A program made the position numbers and the translations under genes. DNA of 64,000 bases from Thinopyrum elongatum (lineage: Eukaryota; Streptophyta; Magnoliopsida; Poales; Poaceae), in NCBI GenBank assembly GCA_011799875.1, contig CM022303.1, positions 194,959,630-195,023,629 on the forward strand. The letters run 5' to 3'. The stretch's first letter is position 1, and each line of letters begins with the position of its first letter. Shown here in pieces: positions 1 through 11,552 of this stretch. A model generated the notes under the pieces. The model made no database searches. It worked only from the letters and a program-made list of their open reading frames with translations, and was not told where the DNA came from.

Positions 1-3000
1 GATATCATGCGGCTGCGCCCTGGACTGATCAACAACTTCACAGTTCTGCAGCACGACTTTTTCATGCGAGAACTGTTCAAGCAAGAGACAGATCCAGAAA
101 AGCGCGACAAGGCGTTCACGCTGCCGAAGCACATCGTGCCCCTTTGCAACAACTCCGCATTGAGTGCAATCATCGCTATGATGCCGCTCTGCAATGCGCA
201 CAGCGTTGAAGCAACTTGGGACGTGCCGCTCGAAGAAGACGTGCGGCGATTCTTTGACTCCACGGTCGAAAAGCAGGTCCGGGTGGAGGAGTGGCTCGTC
301 CGCAACACCACTGAGCAAGAAATAGAATTCATTGCTCGAAGAGTGGAGGAGGACAGGCTCGCCAGGGAAGCTGGCGATTTTGGTTATACTTTGGCGGAGC
401 TCGACGAGGCACAAAAGGAGAGCCTTGCCGAGCAGGGGATGCTTGCCGGGAAGGGCGAGCTCGCCGCACCCGGCAAGGATGTCGGGCCAAGCCAGCCTGC
501 CGACGAGTCAGGCAGCTCGGAGGATGAGGGCTCCTCTTCCGAGGAGGGCACCGAAAGCCCACCGCAGTCAGAGTCCCCAGCCCCTCTGAGGAGGAAACGC
601 CTTTGCAGGCTTGGCAAAGTGGCTGAGCGGCAAGAAGTTCAACAACCGTCGGAGCGCCGTTCGACGCGCTCGACCGCAGCAAGGGTTGGTGCTGCGGGAG
701 TGTCTCACGCGGCCCCGGCAACTGGAGCAGGGTCATCAAAAACCGCTGCTACTACCCCCGCCAAGCGGCCAAGGAGCCCAGCTCCCCCTCCTCGCACGGA
801 GGCGGACTTTGATTTTTCCGCTCTCAGCGAAGAGGACGACGAGGAAGAGTAAGTTCCCTTGCCGCGACCCTCAATCTTTGTAAGGTTTTGTTTCTGTCCT
901 CACTTGTCGCGCTCCGGCCTTGCTTCCGCAGGGAGGAAACTTTGGCGGAGAGGACCAGGAAGAGAGCTAAGGTCTCGACGAGCAAGACCGTGGTGGTCGT
1001 CGAAGATGAGCCCACGGCAACCACCGGGGGAGCGTCTGAGACCATCCCGACCAGCTCGGAGCCCAGCCCTCGTCGCAGCCCCCAGCGCAGCCCCCAGCGT
1101 AAGTATTTCAACTACCTTTCGCTGGCGGTCGCTGAGGAACAAGCATTTGTCACTGACATCTTTGGGCGTGTAGGAGAGGAGCAGCAAGTGGAGCCATCTG
1201 AAGGTGCTCCAGAAGTACCACCCCCTCGACCACACCGCCAAGGAGAAGATCTCCGGTAAGGGCTCCCACTAGCGAGCCGAGCCACGAAGGGGAGCCGGCA
1301 AGCGCCAAAGTGCCAAGCACCAGCGCTGGCGACCCCACCCCAATGACAAACGTTGACGGGGGAGGGGAGCCCACCGCTTTTGAGCTCAACACGGGTAAAC
1401 CCACTTGCTGCAAAACTCTTTCTTCTTTCTTTCTTTTGTCTTCTTGAATTTCTTCCTGAAGCTCTTTTTGCCTTACTTCTCTGGTTGGCAGAGCCCTCCT
1501 CGGTGGAGCCAATGAACATTGACTCTTCTGCCGAGGAGAACACCACAGGGGCCGTCGACGACGAGGCCGCCAAGGCCGACAAGCTGGCAGCCGACAAGCT
1601 TGCCGACGAAGAAACTGCCAATGCTGCCGAAGAGGCCGGCAAGGCCGCCGAGGATAATACCGCCAAGGCGCCCACCGATGAAGCCGCCAAGGCTGCTGAA
1701 GCTGAGGCCGCCCAGAAGGCTGCTGAGGAGGCCGGCGAGGGAGCCGGTGGTCGTACTGACGGCCCTGAGGCCACAGGAGCGCCAGGCGCTACTCCGACCA
1801 CGGGTCCTTCAACCACTGACGAGGCGGCAGCGCCCAACTCGCCTCCGCCAAGCAAATACGTCCGGGTCGGCGAGAACATCTACGTCAGCCTCCCCTGGAC
1901 GGTGGGCTCTAGAGCGCCAACCGAGGAAGATGTTGTGGACGAGGAGATCCTTGCCGCTGCCGGGCTCCAGCTTGTGGATGCGCCAGGCGCCAGCAGTAGC
2001 AGCACGTCTGAAGAGGAGCAACTGCTTCAAAAGTTGCTGAATCTTCATCGCGCCCGACGGGAGAAGCTAGCTTCCAGGGAGGCGCTCATCGAGAAGGCCG
2101 AAGCTGACATGCTGAGGCGCGCGGAGATCTTGGCGGATGCCCGCGCGCGATCTCTTAATGCGTTAGAGGCCAAGCGGGCACAGCTGGCCGAAGAACGGCA
2201 GGCCCTCCTCCTGATGAAGCAAGACATTGAACAAAAACAGGAGGAGACCGCCAAGGAGTTGTCTGCTCGGGCCGGTGATCTGAACCAGCGGAAAGTGGAC
2301 CTTGACGCTCACGAAGAAGAACTTGCCGAGCGCAAGAGGAAACTTGCCGAAACCCTCCGACAGAAAGACGAGGAGGTGGCAAGACTTGTCGCAGAGCGGA
2401 CCCAGGGGCAGGCACAAAAACACCAGAAGGAAATCGAAGCCTTGGCCCAAGAGTACGCCAACAAGTTGGTGGAGGCCACCAATGCTGTCGCTGCTGCAGA
2501 AGTGAACAGGAAGGAAACGGAGGAGAAAGTGGCAAGACTAGAGGCCGCCCTCAAGGCAAACGGTGACAAGCTCTCAACGCTTGAAAGTGAGAGGGCAAAG
2601 GTGACCCACACTTTGGCGGAGATGCAAGTTACCATAGCCAAGAAGAACAATCTGCTTGCCGCCGCCAATGACTCCAGAGCAGACCTGAAGCTGAAACTGA
2701 CCACGCTGAAGGAGACGCTCGACACCACTAGAAAGCGCGAAGGGCTTCTAATGGCAGAGCTCCAGAAGGAAAAGGGTCTGCTTCAAGACGCTATTGCAAC
2801 CCACAAGAAGTTCAGGGATAACGTGGGGATCTTCACAGATAGGCTTGCCAGCGCAGCCGAGGACATCGACAAGGAGCTGACTGCCCTGAAGGTGCCGGAC
2901 TTCGGGTACTCCACCGACAAGAACACGCAAACTAGCGTCAAGCTAGCCGAGTTCTTCGACGGAGTAGTAGAAGCACTCCAACAGCTCCAAGTCAATCACA

Positions 3001-3215
3001 AGGCTCAACTGGCCGACGAGTCACGCAGGCTTTGCCGGGGAGTTCTCCGGAGGTTGTTGGTGAAGATAGCATACAGAAACCCGGGCGTCGACTTCAGCAA
3101 CATCTTCAAAAGCTTGCCGAAGGGATACGACCCCGCGCCACTAGAAGCCCTTGTCGCGCCCATCGTGGAGAGGGTGGACCAAATCCAGAGAGTCGAAGGC
3201 GAGCACCGCAATTAG
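1..3215 (+). pseudogene. T1 opposite-strand spliced gene, coiled-coil protein, 5' end missing
   Basis: This gene runs against gag-pol. Four exons can be read: to 848, 932-1098, 1174-1394 and 1492-3215 (TAG). The introns are 849-931 (GTAAGT..CAG), 1099-1173 (GTAAGT..TAG) and 1395-1491 (GTAAAC, long pyrimidine tract, GCAG). Reading phase is kept across all three junctions. The first exon continues left of the window. The protein has an N-terminal part ending in acidic and Ser-rich stretches, a Pro/Ser-rich middle, an Ala/Glu/Lys-rich part, and a long coiled coil rich in Glu, Lys, Ala and Leu (about 2040-2800) before a folded-looking C-terminus. A frameshift is needed between about 1199 and 1258: the incoming frame stops at TAA 1257 and the following frame is closed upstream by TGA near 1199. 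It resembles the plant 'putative gypsy type transposon' proteins (Pfam Transposase_28, from memory). Function unknown. Confidence 0.7.
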
Positions 3216-4052
3216 AGAGCCCATTCTTCTCCCTCCTTGTCGCCGTTAGACATGTTAAAGAACAATCTGTTTAAGCCGCGGCAACTTATCTTGTAATATA
3301 ACATGCAATATTTTGAAGTTAATGCATGTCATCTCCCTTGAGCAATTTCTTTCTTTGTGTGTACTTGCCCTACGCTTATAGGAAACTTGCCGGTGCGCGC
3401 ACCATCGCCGCGAGCGCTGGGTGCGGGACTCCAGTAGCCTGCTGGCAGTGCCGCTGCCGGCAAGCAACCTTGTCGCGCTCAGTGCGGCCACTTAGGTTGT
3501 TGAGCGGACTCGAAACAAGGTAAGGGCGCGACCGATTACGCTTAGGTTCCGTCGCGCACAGGTTTTCCATACAAAGAGTAGTATCGTTCAAGGAAAATAA
3601 CCTTGAAAATAAAAAAGAACTTGGTTATTCAAACTTTGGCACTTAGCTTTGTCGCTGATCTCTCCGCGGCAAGGTCTTGTCACTGCTTGCCGCTGCCTTC
3701 TACCCGGCAAGGCAAAGTTTCTTTGAACGACGCCTGGTCCATATCATTATCCCATCTCCCCCGACAAACATGTGCGCGAGGGAAGCTTCTGTCTTTTTGA
3801 GAAAAAGAAGGAAGAGAAAATAAAGATATAGGAGCTTGGCGGCTCGTTAATGCTTACCAGGGAGGCTGTACTGCACAGTATGTCAGATAATCATGCAAAA
3901 TAAAAGTAAACATGAAATCGTCAAAAACTGCGAAATACAAAAGCTTTATTTATGCACAGGGTCTGCGCCTGGCTTTGTACAAAGGATTACATGCAACAGT
4001 GGCAAGACTTGTACAAAAGGTGGTTGCCGGGGAAGGGCCCGGCAACCGCGCC
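3216..4052. other. T1 spacer between the convergent gene ends
   Basis: This non-coding stretch separates the 3' ends of the opposite-strand gene and of gag-pol, which point at each other. It holds many copies of the element's dispersed CTTGCCG/CGGCAAG motif and two A-rich tracts near 3600 and 3800. Nothing coding was recognised. Confidence 0.6.
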
Positions 4053-7000
4053 TTATGGAAAAAACTTACGGAGATGCTCAATGTTCCAGGAATTGATCAC
4101 TGGAATGCCATCCCCGGTCTCCAGGCGGACAGCGCCGGGCCTGGTGACTCGTTTCACCCAATAAGGGCCTTCCCACTTTGGCGTCAACTTGTTTGAATTC
4201 TTGGCCGATTGAACGCGCCGAAGAACAAGGTCGCCTTCCTCGAGACTTCTGGCATTAACTTTGCGGCTATGGTAGCGACGCAAAGCTTGCTGGTAGCGAG
4301 CAGCTCTCACAGCAGCCTGAAGACGATCCTCCTCGAGGAGCATAGCGTCATCTTGCCGCAGTTGCTCTTGCTCAAGCTCATCATAAGCGAGCACTCGAGG
4401 TGACCCGTATACGAGTTCCGTGGGGAGAACTGCCTCTGCTCCATAAACTAGAGCAAAAGGCGTCTGGCCAGTAGCTCGATTTGGCGTCGTCCTGATCGAC
4501 CAAAGAACCACTGGCAGCTCCTCGATCTAGTTTTTGCCGCACTTGCGCAGCCTGTCGAAAGTTCTTGTCTTGAGCCCACGCAGCACTTCAGCATTTGCCC
4601 TTTCAGCTTGACCGTTGCTTCGGGGGTGAGCAACAGAAGCGAAACAGACCTTGGCGCCAAGGTCTTCGACATACTGCATGAAGGCGTGGCTCGTGAACTG
4701 GGTACCGTTGTCGGTGATGATCCTGTTAGGAACACCAAAGCGACAAACAATTCCCTTGAAGAACTTGATGGCTGATTGTGCTGTCACCTTCCTCACTACT
4801 TCCACTTCTGGCCACTTCGTAAACTTGTCGATGGCCACATACAAGTACTCGAAGCCCCCGGTGGCGCGGGGAAAGGGGCCGAGGATGTCGAGCCCCCAGG
4901 CCGAAAATGGCCAGGAGAGAGGGATTGTCTGGAGAGCTTGAGCTGGCTGATGAATCTGCTTGGAATGAAACTGGCACGCTTCACACTTGGTTACTAGTGC
5001 AGTCGCATCCTGGAGGGCGGTGGGCCAAAAGAAACCTTGCCAGAAAGCCTTTCCAACAAGGGCTCTTGACCCTATGTGGTGACCACATATGCCTCCATGA
5101 ATCTCCGCCAACAGCTCCTGTCCTTCTTCCCGGGGAATACACTTCAATTTCACACCGTTTGGTCTTTTTCTGCAGAGCATGTCATCGACAAATTGATACA
5201 TATTGGACCGTCGGGCTACTTTCTCCGCTTCTTCCTGCTCTTCGGGAAGTTCTCCTGTCTGAAGGAAACGAACGATCTGCTGCGCCCACGCTGGAGCCTG
5301 TGGCTCGACAACGAGGACTAAAGGCATTTCTTCTGCTGCGGGAACATCAGGCCCTACGGCAAGAGCTCGTCGCTCTACCAGAGCCGGCCGTTCCCCGATG
5401 AGCTTGGCGGGAACAGCCGCCTCAATGACAAGAGCCTGGGGCCCTGCTGGAGCGTGCTGTCCTTCAACAAGCTTGTCGGGAGCAGTTGCTTCAACGACGG
5501 AAGCCCAAGGCCTCGTCGGAGCATCTTGCTCCTCAGCGCTTCGATCAGGAGCGCCTGCTTCAACGACAAGGACCCGAAGTCTTGTCGGAGCAAGTTGCCC
5601 CTTTGCCTCTAGCCTAGGAGCACCCGCTTCAACGACAAGAGCGTGAGGCCTTGTCGGAGCAAGTTGCCCCTCTGCATCTTTGGCGCTGGCTTTGGCAGCC
5701 TTCTTGCCGGCGGCTTCGGGGAGCTCTGCCGGGAAGTAGTCGCCAGAAGCCAACTTCCTCTTCCTGCCTTGCCCTACTGATGGCGTCACGGATGGCTGAG
5801 TTAGTTGGAGCACAAAAGTGCCTGGCTCCACAGGCAATTTGAGTGCGGCGCGCTTTGACAAACCATCGGCAATGTCATTCTCAGCACGTGGGACGTGCTC
5901 CATTTGTAGGCCGTCAAAGCGTTCTTCCAACTTCCTCACCTCATCTACATAAGCTTCCATCAATGGGCATTGGTAGTTCTTGTTCACTTGCCTGACGACA
6001 AGCTGCGAATCTCCCCTAACAATAAGCTTCTTGATCCCAAGGTCTGCCGCGATCCTGAGACTGGCAAGCAACCCCTCATACTCTGCAGTATTGTTCGTCG
6101 CCTACTCCTTGGGAAAGTGCATTTGGACCACGTACTTGAGGTGCTCTCCGGTGGGTGCGATAAGCAGTACGCCAGCACCGGCGCCTTGCAGCGAAAAGGC
6201 ACCATCAAAGTACATGAGCCACTCTTTGCTTGTCTCCTTGCCGGGGAGAGTCATCTCTGGGATTTCTTCGTCTGGCGTTGGTGTCCATTCTGCGACAAAC
6301 TCTGCCAAAACTCGGCTCTGTATGGTTGATGTACTCTCAAATTTGAGACCAAAGCTCGACAACTCCAACGCCCACTCGACAATCCTGCCCGTCGCTTCTG
6401 GATTTTGCAAAATCCTTTTCAGCGGGAAGCGAGTGACGACGGTAACTTCATGTGCTTGAAAGTAATGGCGCAGCTTTCTCGAGGCCATGAGAAGGCCGAA
6501 AAGCAGCTTCTGCACACCAGAATACCTTGACCTAGCTCCCTGCAGAAGAGAGCTCACAAAGTAGACCGGGCGCTGCACTATTTTCTTCTTTTGTATCACT
6601 TCGCCTGACTGCGCGGACGAATCCTTGTCGGTAGCAAAACTTGTTGCCCCCAGCTTGTCGCTGGTCGTGCTTGCCGCAGTTACTGCCTCCTCATCCACCT
6701 CTCTCTCCGCTACCAGCGTAGCACTAACCACTTGATTGGTTGCCGCTAGATACAGCAACAACTTCTCTTGTGGTTTAGGCGCGACAAGTATTGGAGGAGA
6801 GGAGAGGTATCTCTTCAAGTCTTGCAGCGCTGCCTCCGCCTCCGGAGTCCATTTCAATGGACCTGCCTTTTTTAAGATTTTGAAAAATGGCAGGGCGCGC
6901 TCAGCTGACTTGGAGATAAACCTACTGAGGGCAGCAACACAGCCGGCAAGTCGTCGTACATCCTTGACGCGCTTCGGTGCTTCAATTTGCTCAATGGCTT

Positions 7001-8690
7001 TGATCTTGTCAGGATTGGCTTCAATTCCACGTTGAGACACAAAGAACGCGAGAAGCTTGCCGGAGGGAACTCCAAACACGCACTTCTCGGGGTTGAGCTT
7101 CAGGTTGATCTTGCGCAGATTTACAAAAGTTTCTTCTAGATCTTGAACCAAAGTAGCCCTGTCTTTGCTTTTGACCACTATATCATCCATATAGGCTTCC
7201 ACATTTCTATGCAGCTGAGGCTCAAAAGCAATCTGGACGGCTCTTGCAAATGTCGAACCAGCATTTTTCAAACCAAATGGCATACGTACGAAACAGTATG
7301 TGCCACAGGGTGTGATAAATGCGGTCTTTTCCTCATCTTCCTCAGCCATGAAGATTTGATGATACCCTGAATATGCGTCAAGAAATGAAAGCAAATCACA
7401 TCCTGCCGTGGAGTCAACAATCTGGTCTATGCGGGGCAAAGGAAATGGGTCTTTGGGACAAGCTTTATTGACATCAGTGAAATCAATACAAAGCCTCCAT
7501 TTTCCATTCGCTTTGCGCACGACAACAGGATTGGCCAACCACGTAGGATGGAGCACTCCTCTAACGAGGCCTGCTGCTTCCAACTTCTTGATTTCTTCCG
7601 CAATAAACTCTTGCCGCTCCACAGCTTGCTTTCTGGCTTTCTGTTTGACGGGCCTCGCGTGGGGACAAACGGCAAGGTGATGCTCAATTACTTTCCTGGG
7701 AACACCGGGGATGTCGGACGGTTGCCATGCAAATACGTCGACATTCGCCCGCAGGAAAGCAACGAGCGCGTTTTCCTATTTGTTGTCAAGTGTGGCACTG
7801 ATGGTGAAGGAACCACCAGTGCCATCCTCCTTGGCGGGCACCTTCTTTGTCGCCGGCGGAGCGGCTTTGTTCTTCTTACACTTGCCGGTGGACCTCTCTG
7901 GTGCGTCCTCGACGGCAGCGCAGCACTCCGAAGAGGTGCGCTTGCCGGAGTGGGCATAGGAGCTCTTGCCGGACTTCCTCTTGTTCTCCCGCCTGAGAGC
8001 TTCAGCGGCAAGTGCCTTGGCAGCAGTTGCGGCAGCTGCTTCCCGGTAGATCTTGTCGGCGCAAATAAGCGCATCCTTCTTGTCACAAGGAACTGTGATA
8101 ACACCTACTGGACCTGGCATCTTCAACACGTTGTAGGCATAATGAGAGGCTGCCATGAACTTGGCGAGCGCTGGACGGCCAAGTATCCCATTATAAGGCA
8201 ATGGAATATCGGCAACATCAAAGGTGACCTTCTCGGTCCGGTAGTTCAGCTCGCCGCCAAACGTCACTGGCAGCGTGATCTTCCCTTTCGGCTTGCTCCT
8301 TCCTGGATTGACTCCTTGGAAAGTACCAGTTTCCTCAAGCTCGCCGTCAGAGATTTGAAGTTTCCAGAGCACAGCGGGCGAAATCAGATTCAAGCCGGCC
8401 CCACCGTCAACTAACATCTTCGTGACCTTGAGGTTGCGGATCGTTGGTGAAACCAACATCGGCAAGCACCCGGCCGCCATTGTGCGGTCAGGGTGGTCCT
8501 CAATGTCAAATACGATAGGCGTGCCGGACCGCTTCAGAAGCTTTCTGGCATCAACAGATGGTTCCGCCGCATTGATCTCTCGCGCCCACTGTTTAAGTTG
8601 GCGGTGAGAAGAATGCAACGAAGCACCACCGTCGACACACAAGACTTCTGCGGCTTTCTGAAATTCGTGCTCACTGGATTCTTCATCATC
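4053..8690 (-). pseudogene. pol: T1 pol: protease, RT, RNase H, archaeal-type RNase H, integrase (stops)
   Basis: This is the continuation of gag in the same frame. Protease carries VDGG (D-G-G) motifs near 8640 and 8400. RT has FDx-type motifs and YMDD near 7184-7195. A first RNase H follows. The second RNase H (about 6270-5860) shows FDGA, the Glu of EYEGL, RGDSQL and a late Asp. A 23-residue repeat linker (5325-5669) comes before integrase, which has an HHCC-like zinc region, then D (LDILGPF), D (TDNGTQF) and E (QAERAN). It ends at TAA 4053-4055. In-frame stops lie at 7776, 6102 and 4527 (lowest base of each codon). Every ORF segment between them is in the same frame, so no frameshift is needed. 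The product would copy element RNA into DNA and integrate it; this copy is dead as written. Confidence 0.88.
5325..5669 (-). repeat. Five-unit 69-bp coding repeat in T1 pol linker
   Basis: The stretch between the second RNase H and integrase consists of five degenerate 23-residue units of the type GQLAPTRPxALVVEAGAP. DNA landmarks recur at 5488, 5557 and 5626, giving a 69-bp period. The unit is rich in Ala, Pro and Val with acidic ends. T2 has no such array at the matching place. Confidence 0.85.
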
Positions 8691-10649
8691 TAGATCATCA
8701 TCATCATCATCATCTTTGTCGCGGCCACGAGGAGGCCTGTCTCTCTGCTGCTGCTTGGCCTTGCCGCGACGCCCTCCTCGGGCAGTGCGCTTCTTGCCGG
8801 ACCCGCCAGCACCTTCTGGGGCCTTCTCCTTGTCGCGCCTCTCATACTCAGCTTTCTGCTGTTCGACAAGTTGCTCGACTCATCGACAGTTCTGGAGATC
8901 GTGTCCCTTGGTGCGGTGGATCTTGCAATATTGCTTGTCGGAGCCGTCCTGCTTGTCGGCAGCCGCCAAGGCCTGACAATTGGCGCACGCGGCAATCTCC
9001 TTGCCGGAGCCCTCGACTTTGGCCTTGTCGGCGCTGCCGTTGCCGCTAGACTGCTCGACGGCAAGCACAGCTTTGCCCTTTTTCTTCCTGTTGTTCCGCC
9101 GCCGGCCCTTCTTTGCCGGGGCGGTACCTTCGCTGTCAGAGCTCCCCCCAGCGCCAACACCTTCACCGGGAAGTTTCCTTCCCTCTTCAGCGCGCGCACA
9201 CTTGTCGGCGAGAGCATATAGCTGGCCAATGTCTCTGACCTTGGTCATCGCCATTTCCTCCCGCATCTTGCGGTTACGCACGTTCTGATGGAACGCGCTA
9301 ATAACCGCAGTGGGGTGAACATCTGGGATGTTGTACTGTACGCGGCTGAACCTTTGAATGTATTTGCGCAGGGGCTCTCCTTCCTTCTGGGGGATGAGAT
9401 GAAGATCGCTCTCCTGGCCATGAGGTTGATGACCGCCAGTAAAGGCACCAACAAACTGATGGCACAGGTCCGCCCATGAAGAAATGGAGTTCTTCGGCAA
9501 GTGCATGAGCCATGAGATGACGTTGCGCTTTAACACGAGCGGGAAGTAGTTAGCAAGAATCTTGTCGTCTCGTCCCCCGGCAGCTTGCACCGCAATGGTG
9601 TAAATGCTGAGGAACTCCGACGGGTGTGTCTTGCCATCATACTTCTCCGGTACGTCAGGCTTGAAAGCCTTGCGATTGGGCCACTGGACCTGCCGCAGCT
9701 CACGGGTGAACGCTGGACAACTTACCACGTACGGCAAGTCGCCAGGATCCCCTGGCGCATGCATGTCAACAGCGGGCCCTGCGCGTCTGTCGGACTGACG
9801 ATGCGCTTCTCTCCTTCGCTCGATAGTGGTACGAGCGTCTTCTCCTCTGCGTTCCTGAAGAACGAGGCGCTGGTCATGACGAGCTCGCGGGTCAGACGAC
9901 GCCGTGGAATCATCGCCACGGGCGTCGTTTCAACGTGTCGGCGACCGAGGCCTTCTGGGTGGGGAGTGTACGGTTGTTGCCCCCTCGCCGTTCTTGTTGG
10001 TGACAGCATCGTCACCAGTTCTCTTGTCGGCCGCGCGCACTGGGTCGGCATCAGCGAAGCTGAGAAGGCTCTGAATAGTTGCCCTCCACTCGTCAAGCTT
10101 ATCTGCTGGTGGAGGGAAGTTCAGGAGCAGCTGCGCACGCGCCAACGCTTCTGCTGGTGAGGGAGGTATCGAGTGGCGTGAGGACTGTGGGATGCTCTTA
10201 CTCCTAACGGTGTTAGAAGGAGCATCTCCACGCCCAGGCGACCGCGCCTCGACCCCGCCAACGTGTTGTTGCGTATGGTGACCCCGCGCATCTCGAGATT
10301 GATGCACAAGTTCATTATCCAGGGAGCGCCTGGCACCTGGGGCGTCAGGACGCTGCCTGTCACGGGCTTCTTGCGAAGGCCGCGGCGTCTGAACCGGCGC
10401 AGGCGTTCCAGAACGCGCAGCACCGTTTCTGGAGCTTGCAGGGCCAGCAGCAGCAAGCAGCGCTGCGTTCCCAGACCCAGCAGCGCCAAGATTGGCGTTG
10501 CTGGCCCGGTTTTGGACAGGTGGAGGTAATAGGAGCTCTCGCTCTCCAGTCCCCCCAGCAGCTGCAATCACGTCGGCACCCTCCTACACGGGAGCAGGCG
10601 GGTTGGACGTGGACGCACCGATGGCTGAAGTCTTCTTTTTTGGAGCCAT
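8691..10649 (-). pseudogene. gag: T1 gag (capsid and zinc-knuckle region), three stops
   Basis: The start is taken as ATG 10649-10647 (MAPKKKTSAIG), the first ATG of this frame after the primer-binding site. An Ala/Pro-rich, probably disordered N-terminus is followed by a retrotransposon gag core (about 9690-9150, with FLSIYTIAVQ, WLMHLP and a QRFSRVQY-like motif). Then come a basic stretch, a variant zinc knuckle (C-x3-H-x4-H-x4-C type, CKIHRTKGHDLQNC, near 8890) and a run of six or seven Asp encoded by an (ATC)n repeat at 8693-8715. In-frame stops lie near 10584 (TAG), at 9930 (TGA) and at 8880 (TGA). All parts are in one frame with pol, as usual for Tat elements. Gag would form the particle that packages element RNA. 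Confidence 0.85.
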
Positions 10650-10714
10650 AAGACGGAGAACGGCCCAAAAACTAGCGCGCAAATCGCTAGATTAGGTTCA
10701 CACAACCTCCCTCG

Positions 10715-10732
10715 CCCCTACCTGGCGCGCCA
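10715..10732 (-). other. T1 primer-binding site
   Basis: The minus strand reads TGGCGCGCCAGGTAGGGG, beginning with the TGG that pairs with a tRNA CCA end, four bases inside the 5' LTR. I have not assigned the tRNA. Confidence 0.75.
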
Positions 10733-11026
10733 AAGATGTCGGGGACGAATCCGCGATCACCTATGGGACCCAGGGAAGGACCCCTTTACGTTCGGCGGGG
10801 AGAGACGGTCGCACGAAGAGCAAATCTAGCGAAGAACACGACAGTGCACGAGAGAGATTTACCCAGGTTCGGGCCGCACGGATGCGTAAAACCCTACTCC
10901 TGCTTTTTGGTTTATTATCTGTATGATTGTTCTAGCTCCAGGAGCGCTACAGTACCGAGTAGCTGCGTACAATACTGGAGTTCTCTCCTTCTTCCGTCCC
11001 CCCCTTTTTCGTTGCCTTTGGGCCTC

Positions 11027-11034
11027 CTTTTATA
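11027..11034 (-). promoter_or_regulatory. TATA box of T1 5' LTR
   Basis: The minus strand reads TATAAAAG, followed by pyrimidine-rich DNA. Transcription would start about 25-30 bp to the left, near 11000, reading into gag. Confidence 0.6.
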
Positions 11035-11353
11035 CGCACAAAGGGGTCACCAACAGGTGGCAAACAGTAAAGGTAGAGGTGGAAAGCTGCTACAGTAAAG
11101 CCACTATTACCAGGATGACATGTCCTACCTACCACTGACGGCAGGGGACAAGGGCATTAAATGCCCATGCCTTTGCTGTCCACATACATGTACCCGGACG
11201 TCTTGGACGTGGGAAAAGCCTATCCCACCTGCTCCTGCACCGCTAGCTACAGTGTACCGTCGACTACACAGTGCCCTTCCACACACGCTTGGAAGGACCC
11301 AGAGCGCCACGCTGGCAGAGGCACTGGAGCAGCAGCACAGTGGTACAGTAACG

Positions 11354-11552
11354 CTTGCCGCGGCAAGACCTTGCCGCACCTGACAGCTTGGCGCAACCCA
11401 TAGTTTGCTGGCAAGGTAACTTGCCGGGGCAAGTACCTTGCCGCAGCCAAGTACTTGCCGGGGCAAGTACCTTGCCGCGGCAAGTACTCTGCTTCAGCAA
11501 TGCCCAGGCTGGGCCTCAGCTGTCCCTCCCGGCAAGCTCCTCTTGCCGGGGC
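11354..11552. repeat. Cluster of TTGCCG palindromes in T1 U3
   Basis: CTTGCCGCGGCAAG at 11354-11367 is a perfect 14-bp palindrome. Related palindromes with CCGGGG or CCGCGG cores recur at about 11419-11434 and 11450-11486. An inverted pair CCCGGCAAG / CTTGCCGGG lies near 11529-11552. All are upstream of the TATA box, so they could be binding sites or cruciform-forming DNA. Confidence 0.75.

Noticed and set aside
11354..11552. CRISPR-like repeat array
   Set aside because: Repeats are palindromic, unevenly spaced and in a plant retrotransposon LTR. No cas genes are present.
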